From assembly GCA_950295325.1 (NCBI GenBank), contig OX485807.1:32273666-32337665 (forward strand): a stretch of 64,000 nt of DNA. The letters run 5' to 3'. This document shows, one piece after another, positions 1-13,000 of the stretch; position 1 is the stretch's first letter, and each line of letters opens with the position of its first letter. Source of the DNA: Polytrichum commune. Lineage: Eukaryota > Streptophyta > Polytrichopsida > Polytrichales > Polytrichaceae. The notes under the pieces were generated by a model. That model had not been told where the DNA came from. It worked only from the letters and a program-made list of their open reading frames with translations, and ran no database searches. The position numbers and the translations under genes are program-made.

Positions 1-861
1 AATAAATCTAGTTAATTATAGTTATTTCGGCAGTTTTTGATTATTTATTCTAAAAATTTCGGGTGATATCAAAATCCTTGACCTGCATTTGAGAAGAAGG
101 TGCACAAAATCCAAGAAAGGTTTGGTATAGTAAATAGCCATGGATTGGCATGAGCAAAGTGGACAACTATAATTGTAGTCTTTCATAGTAAAGGACAGAG
201 CCTTACGGTTCTACCGTTTTCTTGTTTTCAACACGTACTAATTTTCTAGTAGGAAATTAGTGTGGGCCATGGCATTAGATGTTTTTTTGCTAGGAAATTA
301 ATGTGAGCGATTATTTAATTTTGTGCTATTTTTGTTCTAAAACCAATGTTCAATGTGTTGGTCGGATGTCTTCATGAAGACTTAGGGGAAGACCCATGAT
401 CTTAGATGCGTGTTAATTCCATCTTGATGAGAAAATTAGTGTGACTCAATAACTACTTCCCACTTATTTCCCACCCACACTAATAAGGGTATATAATGTT
501 TACATCTACACAATGGTTACATTGTTTCTCCCCACAATAAATCTTTCAAGAGCGGCCCAATTCCCCTCAAGTAGAGTGCATCGTGAGGACATAAATGGGA
601 ATTATGCCTCACTTGGCATGTAAAGTCCTTTTTGTCAACCATCCACTTGTGTGCACACAAAATGAGATGTTTGTCTAGAGTTAGTCTACGGCCCCGCCTA
701 GTCCCTTTCAACACGACTACGTATTTGTGGGGTTTTAGTGTCTTGCTTGTATTGTGTTTCTCAAAAATTAGAATGTTTCATTGCCATCGATCAATGGGCT
801 CCATTGGCCCCCCACACGGCCGTCTACATAAGTAGAGTTCAAGCCCGTGCCCAAACAAATG

Positions 862-1414
862 GGAGAGAGGGGATTATCACATACAATTGTATCTCTCATT
901 CATCCAACATCGAAGCTTGACTTTCTATAGGTTTGTGGCTGATTCATCACTCATGATTTGGAGACTAGAATGATCCACAGTCTTTAAGGCCAATTCCAGT
1001 GTCAACCCGACTAAAAATAGCAACTTCCATGATGCGTGTTACTTCAAGACTTTTCTGTTGGATGAATGAGAGGTACACTCATATGCAATAGTTTCTTCTC
1101 CCATACAAATGAGTTTTCCATTTGTCTCATTGAATTGTCAAGCCTCTTTACACCTCATTAATAATCTCAACCACTAACTTAGGAGAGAGGGAATTATCAT
1201 ATTATTTGAGCGTATAGACACTTGACCCCCTGTAGGTTTGTTGTCATTTCATCTTAATTGACCTCGAGGAAACCAATTTGAGGTTTTAAAGTTGATTTTA
1301 GTATCAAATCATCTATAAGAAGGAGCATTTGAGATGCATTCTAATTCATGCTTTTTTATGTTGGATGCATGAGAAGTATCCTTGTATATGTTAATTTCCT
1401 CTCCCAACTAACTA
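862..1414. repeat. Diverged tandem duplication, two units of about 230-245 bp
   Basis: Two blocks can be read side by side. Each opens with a GGGAGAGAGG-like string followed by ATTATCA, continues through CTTGAC and TAGGTTTGT, and closes with GTTGGATG, ATGAGA and a CTCCCA string. The first runs about 862-1105 and the second about 1183-1414, offset by about 310 bases. They are clearly related but heavily diverged. No coding potential or terminal repeats were seen. Confidence 0.5.
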
Positions 1415-3382
1415 ATCAACATCACAACTCAATCACGGGTTAAAGTTGAAAACACCTACTGTGGAAAAGGCCAACCAAGAGATGAAAGGGTGAAAATGTT
1501 GGTCATCAATGTAGAGCATGTGTTTCTATTTGTAGATATTATATATTGAGATGAGAGTTAGTGTAGTAAGTTTAAATTAGGTCGAATCAACAATCAACAT
1601 GTAAGGGGCATTTTTTTGCTAGTAATCCCTAGGTGGGTGCTAAGAAATCAAACTACTTGCTATATTATTCAATCGATATGAACCCAAAATCATCACAAAT
1701 AAAGCTTGAGGTAGTCCTAGAGAGAATCTTAACTTAGATGTCAAGAGTTTGAAGCCAATGACAACATATGTTTTTGATATATAGTGGATTGTCAAAACTT
1801 TAGATATCGGCACCAACAAGTTTAGTGTGCATGATTGCATTGTTATGGTTTCTTGTTGTTTCAACCAAGTACAAGGTTGTTTGCTTTATTATTGTTGTTA
1901 GATTCACATTGGCAAATTGTGGCAACATGACAAATGTTATTTTCATACAACTTTACTTGCACTTTATCCTTTGCCACTTTCTCTAATTCATTGTCACATT
2001 GTGTAATCGTTGCCAAAAATAAGTATAGCATACATTTTGATAACATAGTAGCCATTCCACCCCCCCCCCATTGGTGCATGTTGTTAAATACCAAAATTGA
2101 CATTTCTTTGGAAAAGTTTATGTCACACGGTGCCAACATAATCTAAATAAAGTATGTAGTTGACGTCACATCAATTTCCATGATGATCGGATTCACATGC
2201 CAACAATAAATGGTACAAATATGAACTTGGGGTGTTGCATCATTTTTGGAACTCTTCAAATTTGTTGAATTACATGAACAATCCACATTATAGTATGCAA
2301 TAACTCATTGGTTAACACTTCTGCTTTACACAAACTCCAAACATGTAACCGAAAAAACTAACCAAACATGGAAAGTATTATATTCAAAACACCCAACTTC
2401 TAAACAAACTCTAGTTGAATCAAAGGATGACTCTATTGTCAAAGTTGCCGTGGTACTATGCTAGTGAACATTTGAACATGGTACATGCAAACAACATTTA
2501 AGGTATCAACTTGGTAACAAGTTAAAAATCTTCTATGTTTTTGGGTGAGGCATTTGTTGAGGAGGTTTGAATCCAAACTGTTGATATTGTACCAAAATAC
2601 TAGTGACCACCACATCTCCAAGTTCCTTCTTTCTTGGGAGTACAATGCCACAAAAAGCCAAGCGGTGGAGATCGATCATATCGTAGTACCTAGGCCATTT
2701 TATACCATGGTACCTTTGCCATGTCAAAACACATTGGTTTCCTAACACCTACCAAGGCGGTAATAGTTAAAACTTGTACCATATAGGTTGGTTGAATATT
2801 CATCCCGAGTTGAGCTCAATGTATTGATTCAGAGTCTCTAACCTTGATTTAAATGTTTAGTTTGCTCAAAACACGAATCATTGTACTCTACAATAATATG
2901 CAACGATTACATTCTCTCCATGCTCCTCATGTTCATTGTCCCCCTTGGCAGGTGTTGTGAACATTTACCCATTTCAAAACAAGGTCGTATGTTTGCTTAT
3001 TTATCTTAGATTCATTCAATGTCGTTCGACGTCGATTATTTAAACAAAACTGGAGATTTGTTCTCTAAGATTTTGACAAATTGTAAGAATAAAACTCCTC
3101 GACGTTGAAATGATCCAAGTACAATAGTACATAAAGGTACATAGCCGAGGGAATTCACTACATGTAACTTATTACAATAGATATGATTGAATAACAATGA
3201 ACAACATGATTGTGGTGAGGCCATCACCCCACTGTTCCGGAAAGGTGGGGATCACTTGTGCGTGGACCATGAGGGTACATGTCAAACAAATAATATAGTT
3301 GGACTACGAAATTTCACAGATAACATGAAAACCTAAGCTTAGACACCTACACAATGTGAAACAACCGTGCTATGTCCAGGGA

Positions 3383-3575
3383 GAACCGGCGGTTAGTTAT
3401 AGATAAACCGGTTGAGTTTGAGAAATAACCGGTTGAAGTTGGAGACTTCAAGAGAGTTACTGATCATTATAGAAGAATATACCTCCAATGAATAGAGCAA
3501 AACCGGAAGATGTCAACATGTAACCGGTTGGATTTAGAATCACTAGGATCTTGACCGACTATGCCCAAAAACTAA
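3383..3575. repeat. AACCGGTT-rich dispersed repeat, copy 1
   Basis: This block carries three AACCGGTT palindromes plus related ACCGG strings. It is repeated in the same orientation at about 44600-44795 with the three palindromes in the same order and nearly the same spacing, joined by shared text such as TATGCCCAAAA at the right edge. It is probably part of a transposable element. No coding content was recognised. Confidence 0.55.
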
Positions 3576-3816
3576 TTTCCCGGGCACTGAACCGTGTATT
3601 GATGTGTGTTGTCAACTAAATTTACGTGATGTTGCAATATAAATATACATTAAGAATGTCAAATTCTTGCATTGTAGGACATGAAATGTCCATGATGACA
3701 ACATTTGATACTATTAGTAGATCGTAGGAATACTAATAAACCACATTGAGTATCCTAATTTATTTACAAAGTATATCATGTAAGCAAATGGCACGGGGTG
3801 TGTTGTTTGACGTGTA

Positions 3817-4155
3817 CTACATTGAATATGAACATGATATTTAGTGTCACCAATTCTAATTGTCTGGTTCAATACTAATTGTAAACCATGGTATAGTGTC
3901 ATCAACACTAAATGTTAACCCAACATTAATTGTCATTCCTTGTAATGGAATTACTATCACTTACCAAGTGATTTTTTCATGTAAATTTCAAGCATCCGTG
4001 ACAATTTTTCATCACAAGTCGGTGACAAGAGAGCTAGAGTTTTGGCCAATGGATGAAGTCATCCATCATCCATGACCAACATTTGTTCACTTATTCATAA
4101 GAGGTGTCATCTGACATAAAATACCATATGACACTAACTATCATATTTAGTGTAG
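3817..4155. mobile_element. CACTAAAT-type MITE, copy 1
   Basis: A non-coding element of about 340 bp belonging to a family with five copies in this window. Its right end reads ATATTTAGTG followed by TA, and its left end is a degraded mirror of that. Internal landmarks shared with the other copies are a TAGTGTCA box near the left end, CACTTACCAAGTGATTTT, and a paired CATCCATGACAA motif. The size, the inverted ends and the lack of an ORF fit a non-autonomous DNA transposon. Confidence 0.6.
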
Positions 4156-4324
4156 TTACTATACTTGATTTCAAACAATGTGCACATTGTGTTTATCGTA
4201 TAGGGTCATATGTAAAGCATATCATTTACCGATCCACTTCTCGAGCTTGACACGTGGCTCTTGGCAATGACCCAACATGTCAACATGCAATGTATTTACA
4301 CCCCTCCCCTCTTCCACAATAAGC

Positions 4325-4530
4325 ACTACACTAAATAGCATATAATTAGTGTCACTTACTATTTGGAACTACACAATGTTATATCTATTTATTGTATATC
4401 TCATATTGGGTGTTTGGACTTTATAGAACATTGATAGCTTTACTTGATAAAAAGCTGCATCAATAGTAAATATATACATAACACTGTGTAACTCCTAAAA
4501 GTAAGTGACACTAATAATATGCTTTGTGTG
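4325..4530. mobile_element. Short palindromic element with long inverted ends
   Basis: The left arm, starting CACTACACTAAATAGCATA and passing through AGTGTCACTTACTATTTGG, is mirrored by a right arm containing GTAAGTGACACTAATAATA. The inverted ends are about 40 bp with a few mismatches around an AT-rich middle. Related but shorter-armed elements lie at about 51545-51720 and 61847-62030. The outer ends resemble those of the CACTAAAT MITEs, so the two families are probably related. There is no ORF. Confidence 0.55.
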
Positions 4531-5899
4531 TATGAAATTGGGCCTTCGGAAATAGTGTGATATTCCACACTAATAAACGATTGAACTTGTAAGAAGTATG
4601 TCAAATGAAAATGCAAGTAGCACAGATCTGCAAGTAGTACAAGGCGTACAAATGCAAGACTTACCAATTTTAGCACATCTTTTTATATTCTATCAAATAA
4701 GGTGCCATGTGTCACGTATTGGTTGGTTGAAACATGTGAAAAACGACACAGCATGGAACAAGAATTCGATTTTGGCAAGCCAGCTGTCTTATTCAATAAA
4801 GGTAGGTTCTATGGTACAAAGGTCCAACCACACAAACTTTTGAGCTCGGGTTTATATCTTTGATGGGCCAAAGCGAAAATGATTCGAACCCTAACATGTG
4901 CTTAAAACGATGGAGCTCTGTATCTTCATGCATTTGATTTTTTCTTCTCAAAGTTGAAGCCCAAACTTGAACTTGTAGATATGGACTTTGAAGATCCTCC
5001 ACATCGAAACTTGCTAGGGCTTAAACTCAAGAACCAATTCAAAAAAGAAGAAGGAATCAAGGGACAATCTTGAGCCAAAGCTCCACTATGTAAGGGCTCA
5101 TAAGCTTGCAAAGGATTATGGGGCAAGGGCATAAGAGCATGTTCATTGGTTCTCCATATGATACTCTGCAACAAAATAATGTCAGGTTTAGTCCACACGT
5201 TGGATCCACAAGTTAGGCTCAACCATTATTATATCATTGATGGGGCATGGAATAGCAGCCGTGTTTCCAATGTTTTTTAAATTTTTTGCTTCATATTGAA
5301 GTTAGATTTTAACTCAATTTGTTGCCAACGTCAAAAGTTGAGCCTCCCATGCTGGAATAGCTTCGGTACATTATGGTCCAACTTTCAACTCCTTTATGAG
5401 AGAATCAACTATCAATACCTCGTACTGTTTGACCAAATAGGATCGTAGCTTCAACTCCTTCTATGTAAAGCCTTGTGTATTGTAAGATACTAGTTTTGAT
5501 GATGGGACCCGCAACTTATGAAACTCATATCTAGTGAACGTGTAATACATATAATGAGATGACTCCCCTCTTAAAATGATGGTACTTGATTTAGCACCCT
5601 TTGTGTTAGTGTTTGGTGTACACTACAATGTGTGATCATGCTTTAAGAATGAAGTTTAAATAGTGTTGCAACGTTCGGCATATGCACCCCCCCAACCCTT
5701 CTTTTTCCCAACTAAATAACATCTTTTATGTTAGTCAGTGAACCGAAAGTTGGGAATAGAAGGAGCCTCCCCTAGCATGTGGGACCCCATCCTCTATAAC
5801 GAGCGTGGGAAGGCTTGACTCAAAACAAAAACCGTCGAGGAATAATCATAAACAAGAGGGCCCAAACTTGGTCATGGTCTTTGGTTGAGCTCCCCTACC

Positions 5900-7078
5900 A
5901 TAGGGTCCTCCAATGAGGCTCCAGTTCTCTTTCCCTCCTCTTTCCCCCCAGCTTGCCAAAATTAACAAAGGCCGATCCGGTCAAAATCCATGTCCCCAAA
6001 GCCAGGTCGCCAGGTCATTTGGCGCCCGCCCGTACTCTATCCCACGTCCGCAACCTGCCACCCTCCACCTGGGGGCTAACGTCCAAGGCTGGGGACTCCA
6101 CCTGGCGCTAGCCTCCAGAATCCAGGTCCCCATACCGCATTCGTCATCTCGGCCGTGCGGGGAGAGCGGGTTTGACGGGGTCCCGACTTCCCCCCGGCTG
6201 GGCCTACGTGGAGAGGCGGGGCCCACGAAGCATGGGCCCCACTCTACGAGGCTAGAATCGGCATGCGAAAGCCGGGCTCGCTTTTGCCGTCTAACGTTGA
6301 AGTTCTCTTCGCTTGCCTGCTCCGCTCCTGCTCCCCTCTCGGTGGCTGCATCTTTTCCTCCCATCCCAGCATCCACCGACGAGCCCCATAGCTTCTCCGA
6401 ATTGCGTCCCCGCAACGGCTTGAGCTTCACCGACCGACTGGTTTTTGCCGTCTGCAAAATCGTGCACTGTGGAGCGAGTGGCAAGTGTATTAGGGTTCGA
6501 AGGTGGGAGTCGGTGCGCGAGACAAAGAGTTCGAGAGACAGAGAGGAGGGGAGAGAGCGAAAGAGAGAGAGAGAGAGAGAGAGCTGCGGCGGAAGGTTTT
6601 GCGGTGTTGTGGAGTTGGGAGATTTGGTTTCAGTGGTGACAAGCAGAACAGGTTGACGGTCAGGGGAGGGTTTGCAAAGCGGGCAGGAAGGAAAGGAAGG
6701 GAATGAAGGTGTGGAGGCATCCAGGTCTGCGGAGGAGTGTCGGTACAGAGTGCGGGAGGAACATTGGTTGGCATTGAGATGGTATGACCGAGATCACAGG
6801 GCAAACAGCTCGGTGGAGGAGCGGGTTTTTTTCGAGCAGGGCAGCACGAGGATCTAGAGACAGGTTTGGTTTGTGGAAGTTCTCAGGAGGTGGAGGAGCC
6901 GGAAGATTCCTTCTGGTAGGGTTCTTCGTGGCTGGCAGAGAAGCTTGCGCGGTCATCTGAGGAGCACAGACAGATCTGTTGTGGAGAGAGAGAGAGAGAG
7001 AGAGAGAGCTCCTCTGGTCACAAGAGCCTTTGGTGTGGGTAGCAAGAATCAACAGAGATAGAAGGCTTTCTGAAAAAA
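5900..7078 (+). promoter_or_regulatory. GC-rich leader/promoter region of the SAPS gene
   Basis: Composition changes from AT-rich to GC-rich at about 5.9 kb and stays so up to the SAPS start codon. Two long GA dinucleotide runs lie at about 6562-6583 and 6983-7008. GA/CT tracts are common in plant core promoters and 5' leaders, so the transcription start is probably inside this block. Open frames of up to 247 codons exist on both strands here, but they look like by-products of high GC. I cannot place a TATA box or say whether the leader is spliced. Confidence 0.55.
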
Positions 7079-10000
7079 ATGTTCTGGCGAGTAGCTGGCT
7101 TATCGACCACTTCTCCGGTAAGTTTTCGATACGGGCAGTAGCTTAGTCACTCTCTCTCCCCCGGTCTGCATGTATATCTTATGATACAAGCTGCAGCTTG
7201 TCGAGTTTCTAGTCTCTTCACCTTCTGGTTTTATTTTCACCGGAAGAATAGAATCATGTGTCTTTGCAATATGGAATGGCGTAAGTTCAACAGAATTTCG
7301 TTCTTCCAACTTCAAAAAAAATGGTGAACGTTCTGCTGTCTGTGACCCCTGCCCGCGGCCTTAAAGCGAGGCTGGAAACTATTGTTGTTGCGATACCCGA
7401 CTTCTCAGCATCATGTCATGAAGACGGTATCCATTAGCTTGGAGGTTTTTTTTTGATTTGTCAAGTTTTGCTATTTTCTCCGAGTGGCCATCTCTGTACG
7501 CTATCTGCAAGAGCTGTAGCAGAGGTTAGTGTTTAGTGTTCCAAGAGTCCCTTTTTGACCTTCTTCGGTTTGATGTTAAGTATGTACCACTTTTTGTGTT
7601 ACCAAGGTTTCACATTTGGGGGAATTAGTTTTTACATGAAATTATTATCAGACGAAAGGTTGATCTTCGGTCTTAAAATGGTTTCTGCGTCTAAAGTCCT
7701 GTGTCCTTGTTCATCAGCAAAGAACTAAAATGGAATAGCGTAAGTTCGACCGAATCTCGTTTTGAACTTTTCAAAAATATGTTGGTTGCTTTGTCTGTGA
7801 CCCCTGCCCATCGTCTTAAAGCTAGGCTAGGAAACTATTCACTCTGAGATACTTGAGTTCTCACCAGTGAGCTGGTATCATGTCATGAAGATGGTATCTA
7901 TTTGCTTGGAATGTTTTGGGTTATCCGGTTTCTCTATTTTTTTCAAGTGGGCATCGCTCTAGGCTATCTGCGAAAGCTGAAGCAGTGTTTAGTGTGTTAG
8001 AAGTCCCTTTTTGACCTTCTTGGGTTTGATATTAGGTATCTACCTCTTTTTATGGTACCAAAGGTTCCACATTTTGGGGAGTTAGGTTTTTTACATAGAA
8101 TTAGCATAAGTCAAAAGCTTGAACTTCGTCTAGAATGGTTTCTGCGGTTCTGGCTTTTGGTACTGAACTATGCTGCTAGTTGTTTCGGCCTTTACATGAT
8201 TTTGTTAATGTTAAAGATCTAGTCTAAAATCTCTGAGAACCAATTGGCAGAAGAACATGGGGTAGTCCAGATAATCTGGGTTTTATTGCTACTGGGCCAG
8301 TTACACTGCTTTCTGCACAGAGAACGTGGAGAGTGAATGTCTCCTGCTTGATATGGCATTTTGTTAAATTTATTATGTAACAGTATGTAGAAAAATTGCA
8401 CTGAACATGGATTTGAGAGATTGTGCTTTCCTCTACTTCAATTACATTGGTGAAGGTCCAATGTGTGTGGTCAGTATGACAAAGTGATCACTTAGACAAT
8501 TGTTGTGATTAAAAAATAGATTCTGAAGAATTTGACAATGTTTTGTGGAGCCTTGTAGTTTGGAAGTGTGTATTTCGTGGATTGTCCTTGATCCTTTTAC
8601 TTGTCCTGAGGAAATGTCTGTGATGGTGTTTGTCATTAGATTTCCCCCTCCCAGACCTACCTCCTGTACTCCACTACAGAAAAGTATTTTGGGCCATGGC
8701 AGACTGTTCTTTGCAGATTGTTACTGATGATATTGGAAATGCAAGTGCAAATTTGGAAATGCACGCTCTGCATATGCAATTTAGTTATTGTGGAGATCAG
8801 CAGCTGGATGTATACAAAGCAACATTTGCAGATTTGTGAATATGGCTTAAATCATGCTTACTAAGAACTTAATACTGCAATGCTGAGTTTTCAGCATCCC
8901 CCTTACTTTGGATCAGTCTCTTTATTCTACTTATTCTGTCAGACATTGTGTTCATGACAAAAGTTAGGCTTCAGGTTGTTCAACAGTGACATGCCAGCCA
9001 AAAATAGTTTTTTTTGCTCTTGAACTGTGAGAGCATTAACCTACTTAGTTGGGAGACCTGGCATAATATCATTCTCACAAATGAGTGTCTTGCCAGGCAG
9101 ATCTACTTGTCATCCAACAGCCACAAAGACAGGATTGCTCTTGTATGCCATGATTGTACACGTTGGACCAATAACTTTCTATGAATTCCAAAGTGTGATT
9201 TCAGATTTTTCATCCATATATTTTGGATGAATGCAGGTTGAGTCGGTGCTCGATAAGGATGCCTACACCTTGGAAGAGCTCCTGGATGAGGATGAGATTA
9301 TCCAGGAATGCAAAGCTCTCAACAGTCGTCTCATCAATTTGTAAGTTCTGAGAGAAAATGGTACTCAAATAACTGTAAATTAGGCCTCCCTGTCTCTAAA
9401 TTTCTGGATCGCAAGCCAGCAAATCGGCCTGATGATTGCATTCATATAAATATAAGTTTTATGAATTTGTCTCTAGTTTTGAATGCATACCAGTTTTTGG
9501 CATAGATATATGTACTTCCACAGGGTCATTTTATCATAAAGCTAATGTTTGTACATGGACATGTAAGTACGATTTTATATACATATATTTATATGCAGCT
9601 GTACTTTTCAGATCTGCTTCTTCATCTACCACAGAGTCTTGCATAATATTGTTCAGATCTTTATGTATCAACAGGTTAGGACTCTGATTGTTACAGTCAA
9701 TTATGGTAGTCAAGGGGGGTTTGAGCAAGGCACTCCATTTCTAGTTGACTCATAAGTGCACTTGTACACCATCTTGCATGTTGTATTTGAATGATAATGA
9801 AAAGGCATCTTTAATCATTTGTTTGTGTGAAATCCAGCCTTCGAGGCAAAGTGCAAGTGCAAGCCTTGCTACGTTACGTAGTAGAGGAGCCACCTGAAAA
9901 TGCTGATAGCAAGCGAGCTTTCAAGTAAGTTGTTTAAATTGGATTCACAACTTGCTTGATCATACAAAGACAATTGACAGAAGGAGGGTTCGAGTTCAAT

Positions 10001-13000
10001 CATATATTTTTGCTTGATGTGTTGGCTGAGAATGGTTTAGGCATCTGCAACTAATGGTACCCTTTTATGTTCATTGTCTTGCAGGTTTCCATTCATTGCA
10101 TGTGAAGTTTTCACTTGTGAGATAGATGTCATGTTCAAGACATTAGTTGAGGATGAGGAGGTATGGACTCATTTTTGCTGATGAACTTTTGGATACATAT
10201 TATCTCTGTTGCACAATTGTGATTGACTTGGATGTATTTAACCTTTCATGTAGACACCTTTGTAATATTTACACATCAAAGGTTTATGGTCTTCCTTATG
10301 AAGTTTTTAAGACATTGCACATAAAATTCCAAAAGCCATGCACGGAGTATGTTTTCATAATTTAATTCCGGAAAGATTTGGCATCACTTCATTGTTTACT
10401 TACTTTCAGAATGAAGGTGAATGATGCATATTGAATGTTGATCATACATATTGTGTGCAGCTTATGAACTATCTGTTTTGCTTTCTGGATGCTGATCGGC
10501 CACATGGGACATTGTTGGCGGGTTACTTTAGTAAGGTACAAAATTGTTGACAGCTAGTGTTTGTAAAGAATGAAGTGGCCTAGGACTTTTACTATGTTAT
10601 GAGCCCTTAGCAAGGGACACCACATGACCACACAAGCTGGTTGATAAAGATTTCTTAGGGCTTGTTTTTAGATTTCCTAGAAGTTTTTCCTGTGAACATT
10701 TCAAACTCACATAACAGCTTGGATGAGATTGGTTTGTAGGCTGTTTAAGAGAATCCAGTGATCCATTATTATGTTCAAGATGGTCACATTGTTTTCACAA
10801 ACTATGAATGCAGGTTGTCATCTGCTTGTTGCTTAAGAAGACTGTTCCGGTGATGCGATATTTACAAGTATGGCGAGTTGTATACCATCACTTTCTCTGA
10901 TTTGCAGGATGATATTTTACTGTTTTCCTTTAATCTGTAAATGATGGAGTTGCATGAGGATAGCTTGCGTGTGGACAAGTTTGCTGCAGTGCCTTAGAGC
11001 ATGGACTGGGATTTTCACTTTTTTGTGCAAATGCCATCACTAGACCAACCAGATCTAAACTGTTGTTTCAAAAACTGTCCCAGGCTCATCAGGAGATTTT
11101 GAAGAAGTTGGTGGATTTAATCGGCATTACTTCCATTATGGAGGTGAGCTAATCTCATGTATCTGGAACTTCAAAATGTCTCAAAACTTCTGGACAATTG
11201 GGATATAAAAGTGATGCTTCTTTCCTCCTCTTTTATTACATGGTCTCATAATGACTTCTAATGTCAGAGGTTGCCCACAAATGCAGGTTCTTGTGCGATT
11301 GGTGGGTGCTGATGACCACATTTATGCTTTTCATGTGGAATCCCTCCAATGGTTGGCGGACACTGATCTGTTGGAGATGCTTGTAGACAAGCTCAGCCCT
11401 CCGGTATACATATTTTCCTTCTCTTAGTTATGATCTACCAGGAATTTGCTAATTTATTCCTTTTTTACTGGCCATGGATATTGTTCAAGTAATCTGCACA
11501 TTTGTCAAAATTTAGGATTTGCTCTATTTGCATGGGCTTTGAGTCATGGTTTATTTATAAGGGTTTGACTTGGCCAGTTTGTTCCTTTTGGACAGCTTTG
11601 GACCTCATGAAGAGTTGTTGGACTGATTCATGAGGTTGGACAAAAGAAGTTGTTTGTTGCACTGTTGTTACAACAGTTGCATGTCTTTTGGAGTTGAAAT
11701 AGTTATATTAGTAGCTGATCAGCCTTTTTTTATTGATGGTTGCAGAATTCTTCAGAGGTTCACGCAAATGCTGCAGAGACATTGTCAGCTGTTACTCGCA
11801 TTGCTCCTTCTGCACTGGCCTCAAAGCTGTCCAGTCCCAAGTACAGTACCTGATCAATATGCATCATTGATTACTCATTTCCACCTTAAAGGCTTCAATT
11901 TGGATATAGTTTCTATTGTTTCGATTACATCATAGTATATGCTGAGATGTCCTGCACTTGTTTTCATTATGCCTTTTTAACAATGTAGTAGAACAATTGA
12001 GTCTTTCTAGTAGCTTGTGCCTCTAAATTGTGTACAATCTTGGTTTGACAGGTTTGTGGGGCGCCTTTTCCATCATGTGTTGGAAGATCCAGAGTCTAAG
12101 TCTACTCTGGTGCATTCACTGTCAGTTTGCATCTCTCTTTTGGATCCCAAAAGAGCTGCCACTGTAGCTGCTGCAGGAGCAGCTCGTGGCCAGCATATAA
12201 CCGAACCTGTGGCAACTGCAAATCCTGAGACTGTTGAAGGCATGCTTCAAAGATTAGGTATTTACACTTCAATTGTTTTGTTTGTCGTGTATTTTTGATT
12301 CTGTCATTGCATCTCCTAGTCTGAAGCTAAAAATAGTTGTTGTCATAGTGCCTCAGTAAATGCATAAGCAAACCCTACCTCACTATCTTGTCCTGGAGAT
12401 ACATGTTACTGCTGTGTGTTTTAATATGTTGTCTTTTGTACCTTGGCAGGTGACTTGCTTGCAGTATTGGATGTTTCGACTGATGACAAGGTGTTACCTA
12501 CTACTTATGGTCGTCTCCAACCACCTCTGGGCATACACAGACTAAAGGTTGGTTAGGGATCTTGTTGGTTATACAAACTGAGGGACTTTTTATTTACTAG
12601 TCGGCCTTTCCAGCACAGAGTGCAAATCATTTTCTTGCATCAATGATTTTGTACACAGATGCCTTGTTGCCCCTCTCTGAGTTGGGGTAAATTTGTGGCA
12701 GATTGTGGAGTTCATCGCAGTCTTGCTAAGAGCAAACAGTGAAGGGGCTAGACAGGAGTTGGTCAACTCAGGAGCAATTCAATTAGTTCTGAAGCTATTT
12801 TTTGAGTATGTTTCTTCACATTTTATGCAGTTGCATCCCCATAAACTACAAGAGGAAACCAGCTTCTATCATTCTTGTTTCTTTCAGTCATAGAATACCA
12901 CCAATCTTTTCACTTTTTAGAGTGGTTTTGAGTTGTCATATCTATGATATATCATGATTTTCAATGCACTTTGTTTTGAGACATTCATTGTTTTGGGTTC

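Larger units (their letters stand above)
1..5900. other. Intergenic AT-rich DNA without a recognisable gene
   Basis: No reading frame here exceeds about 100 codons and none resembles a protein family I know. The stretch holds a diverged tandem duplication (about 862-1414), an element rich in AACCGGTT palindromes (about 3383-3575), one CACTAAAT-type MITE (about 3817-4155) and a small inverted-repeat element (about 4325-4530), each listed separately. A run of C residues lies near 2061-2070. The rest looks like decayed repeat DNA. Confidence 0.7.

Noticed and set aside
5913-6656. A 247-codon frame (and a 167-codon antisense frame, 5981-6484) upstream of the SAPS start
   Set aside because: It lies in a GC-rich leader, ends in a GA-repeat-encoded RERERERE run, has no family resemblance, and frames on both strands are open. 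High GC explains it better than coding.
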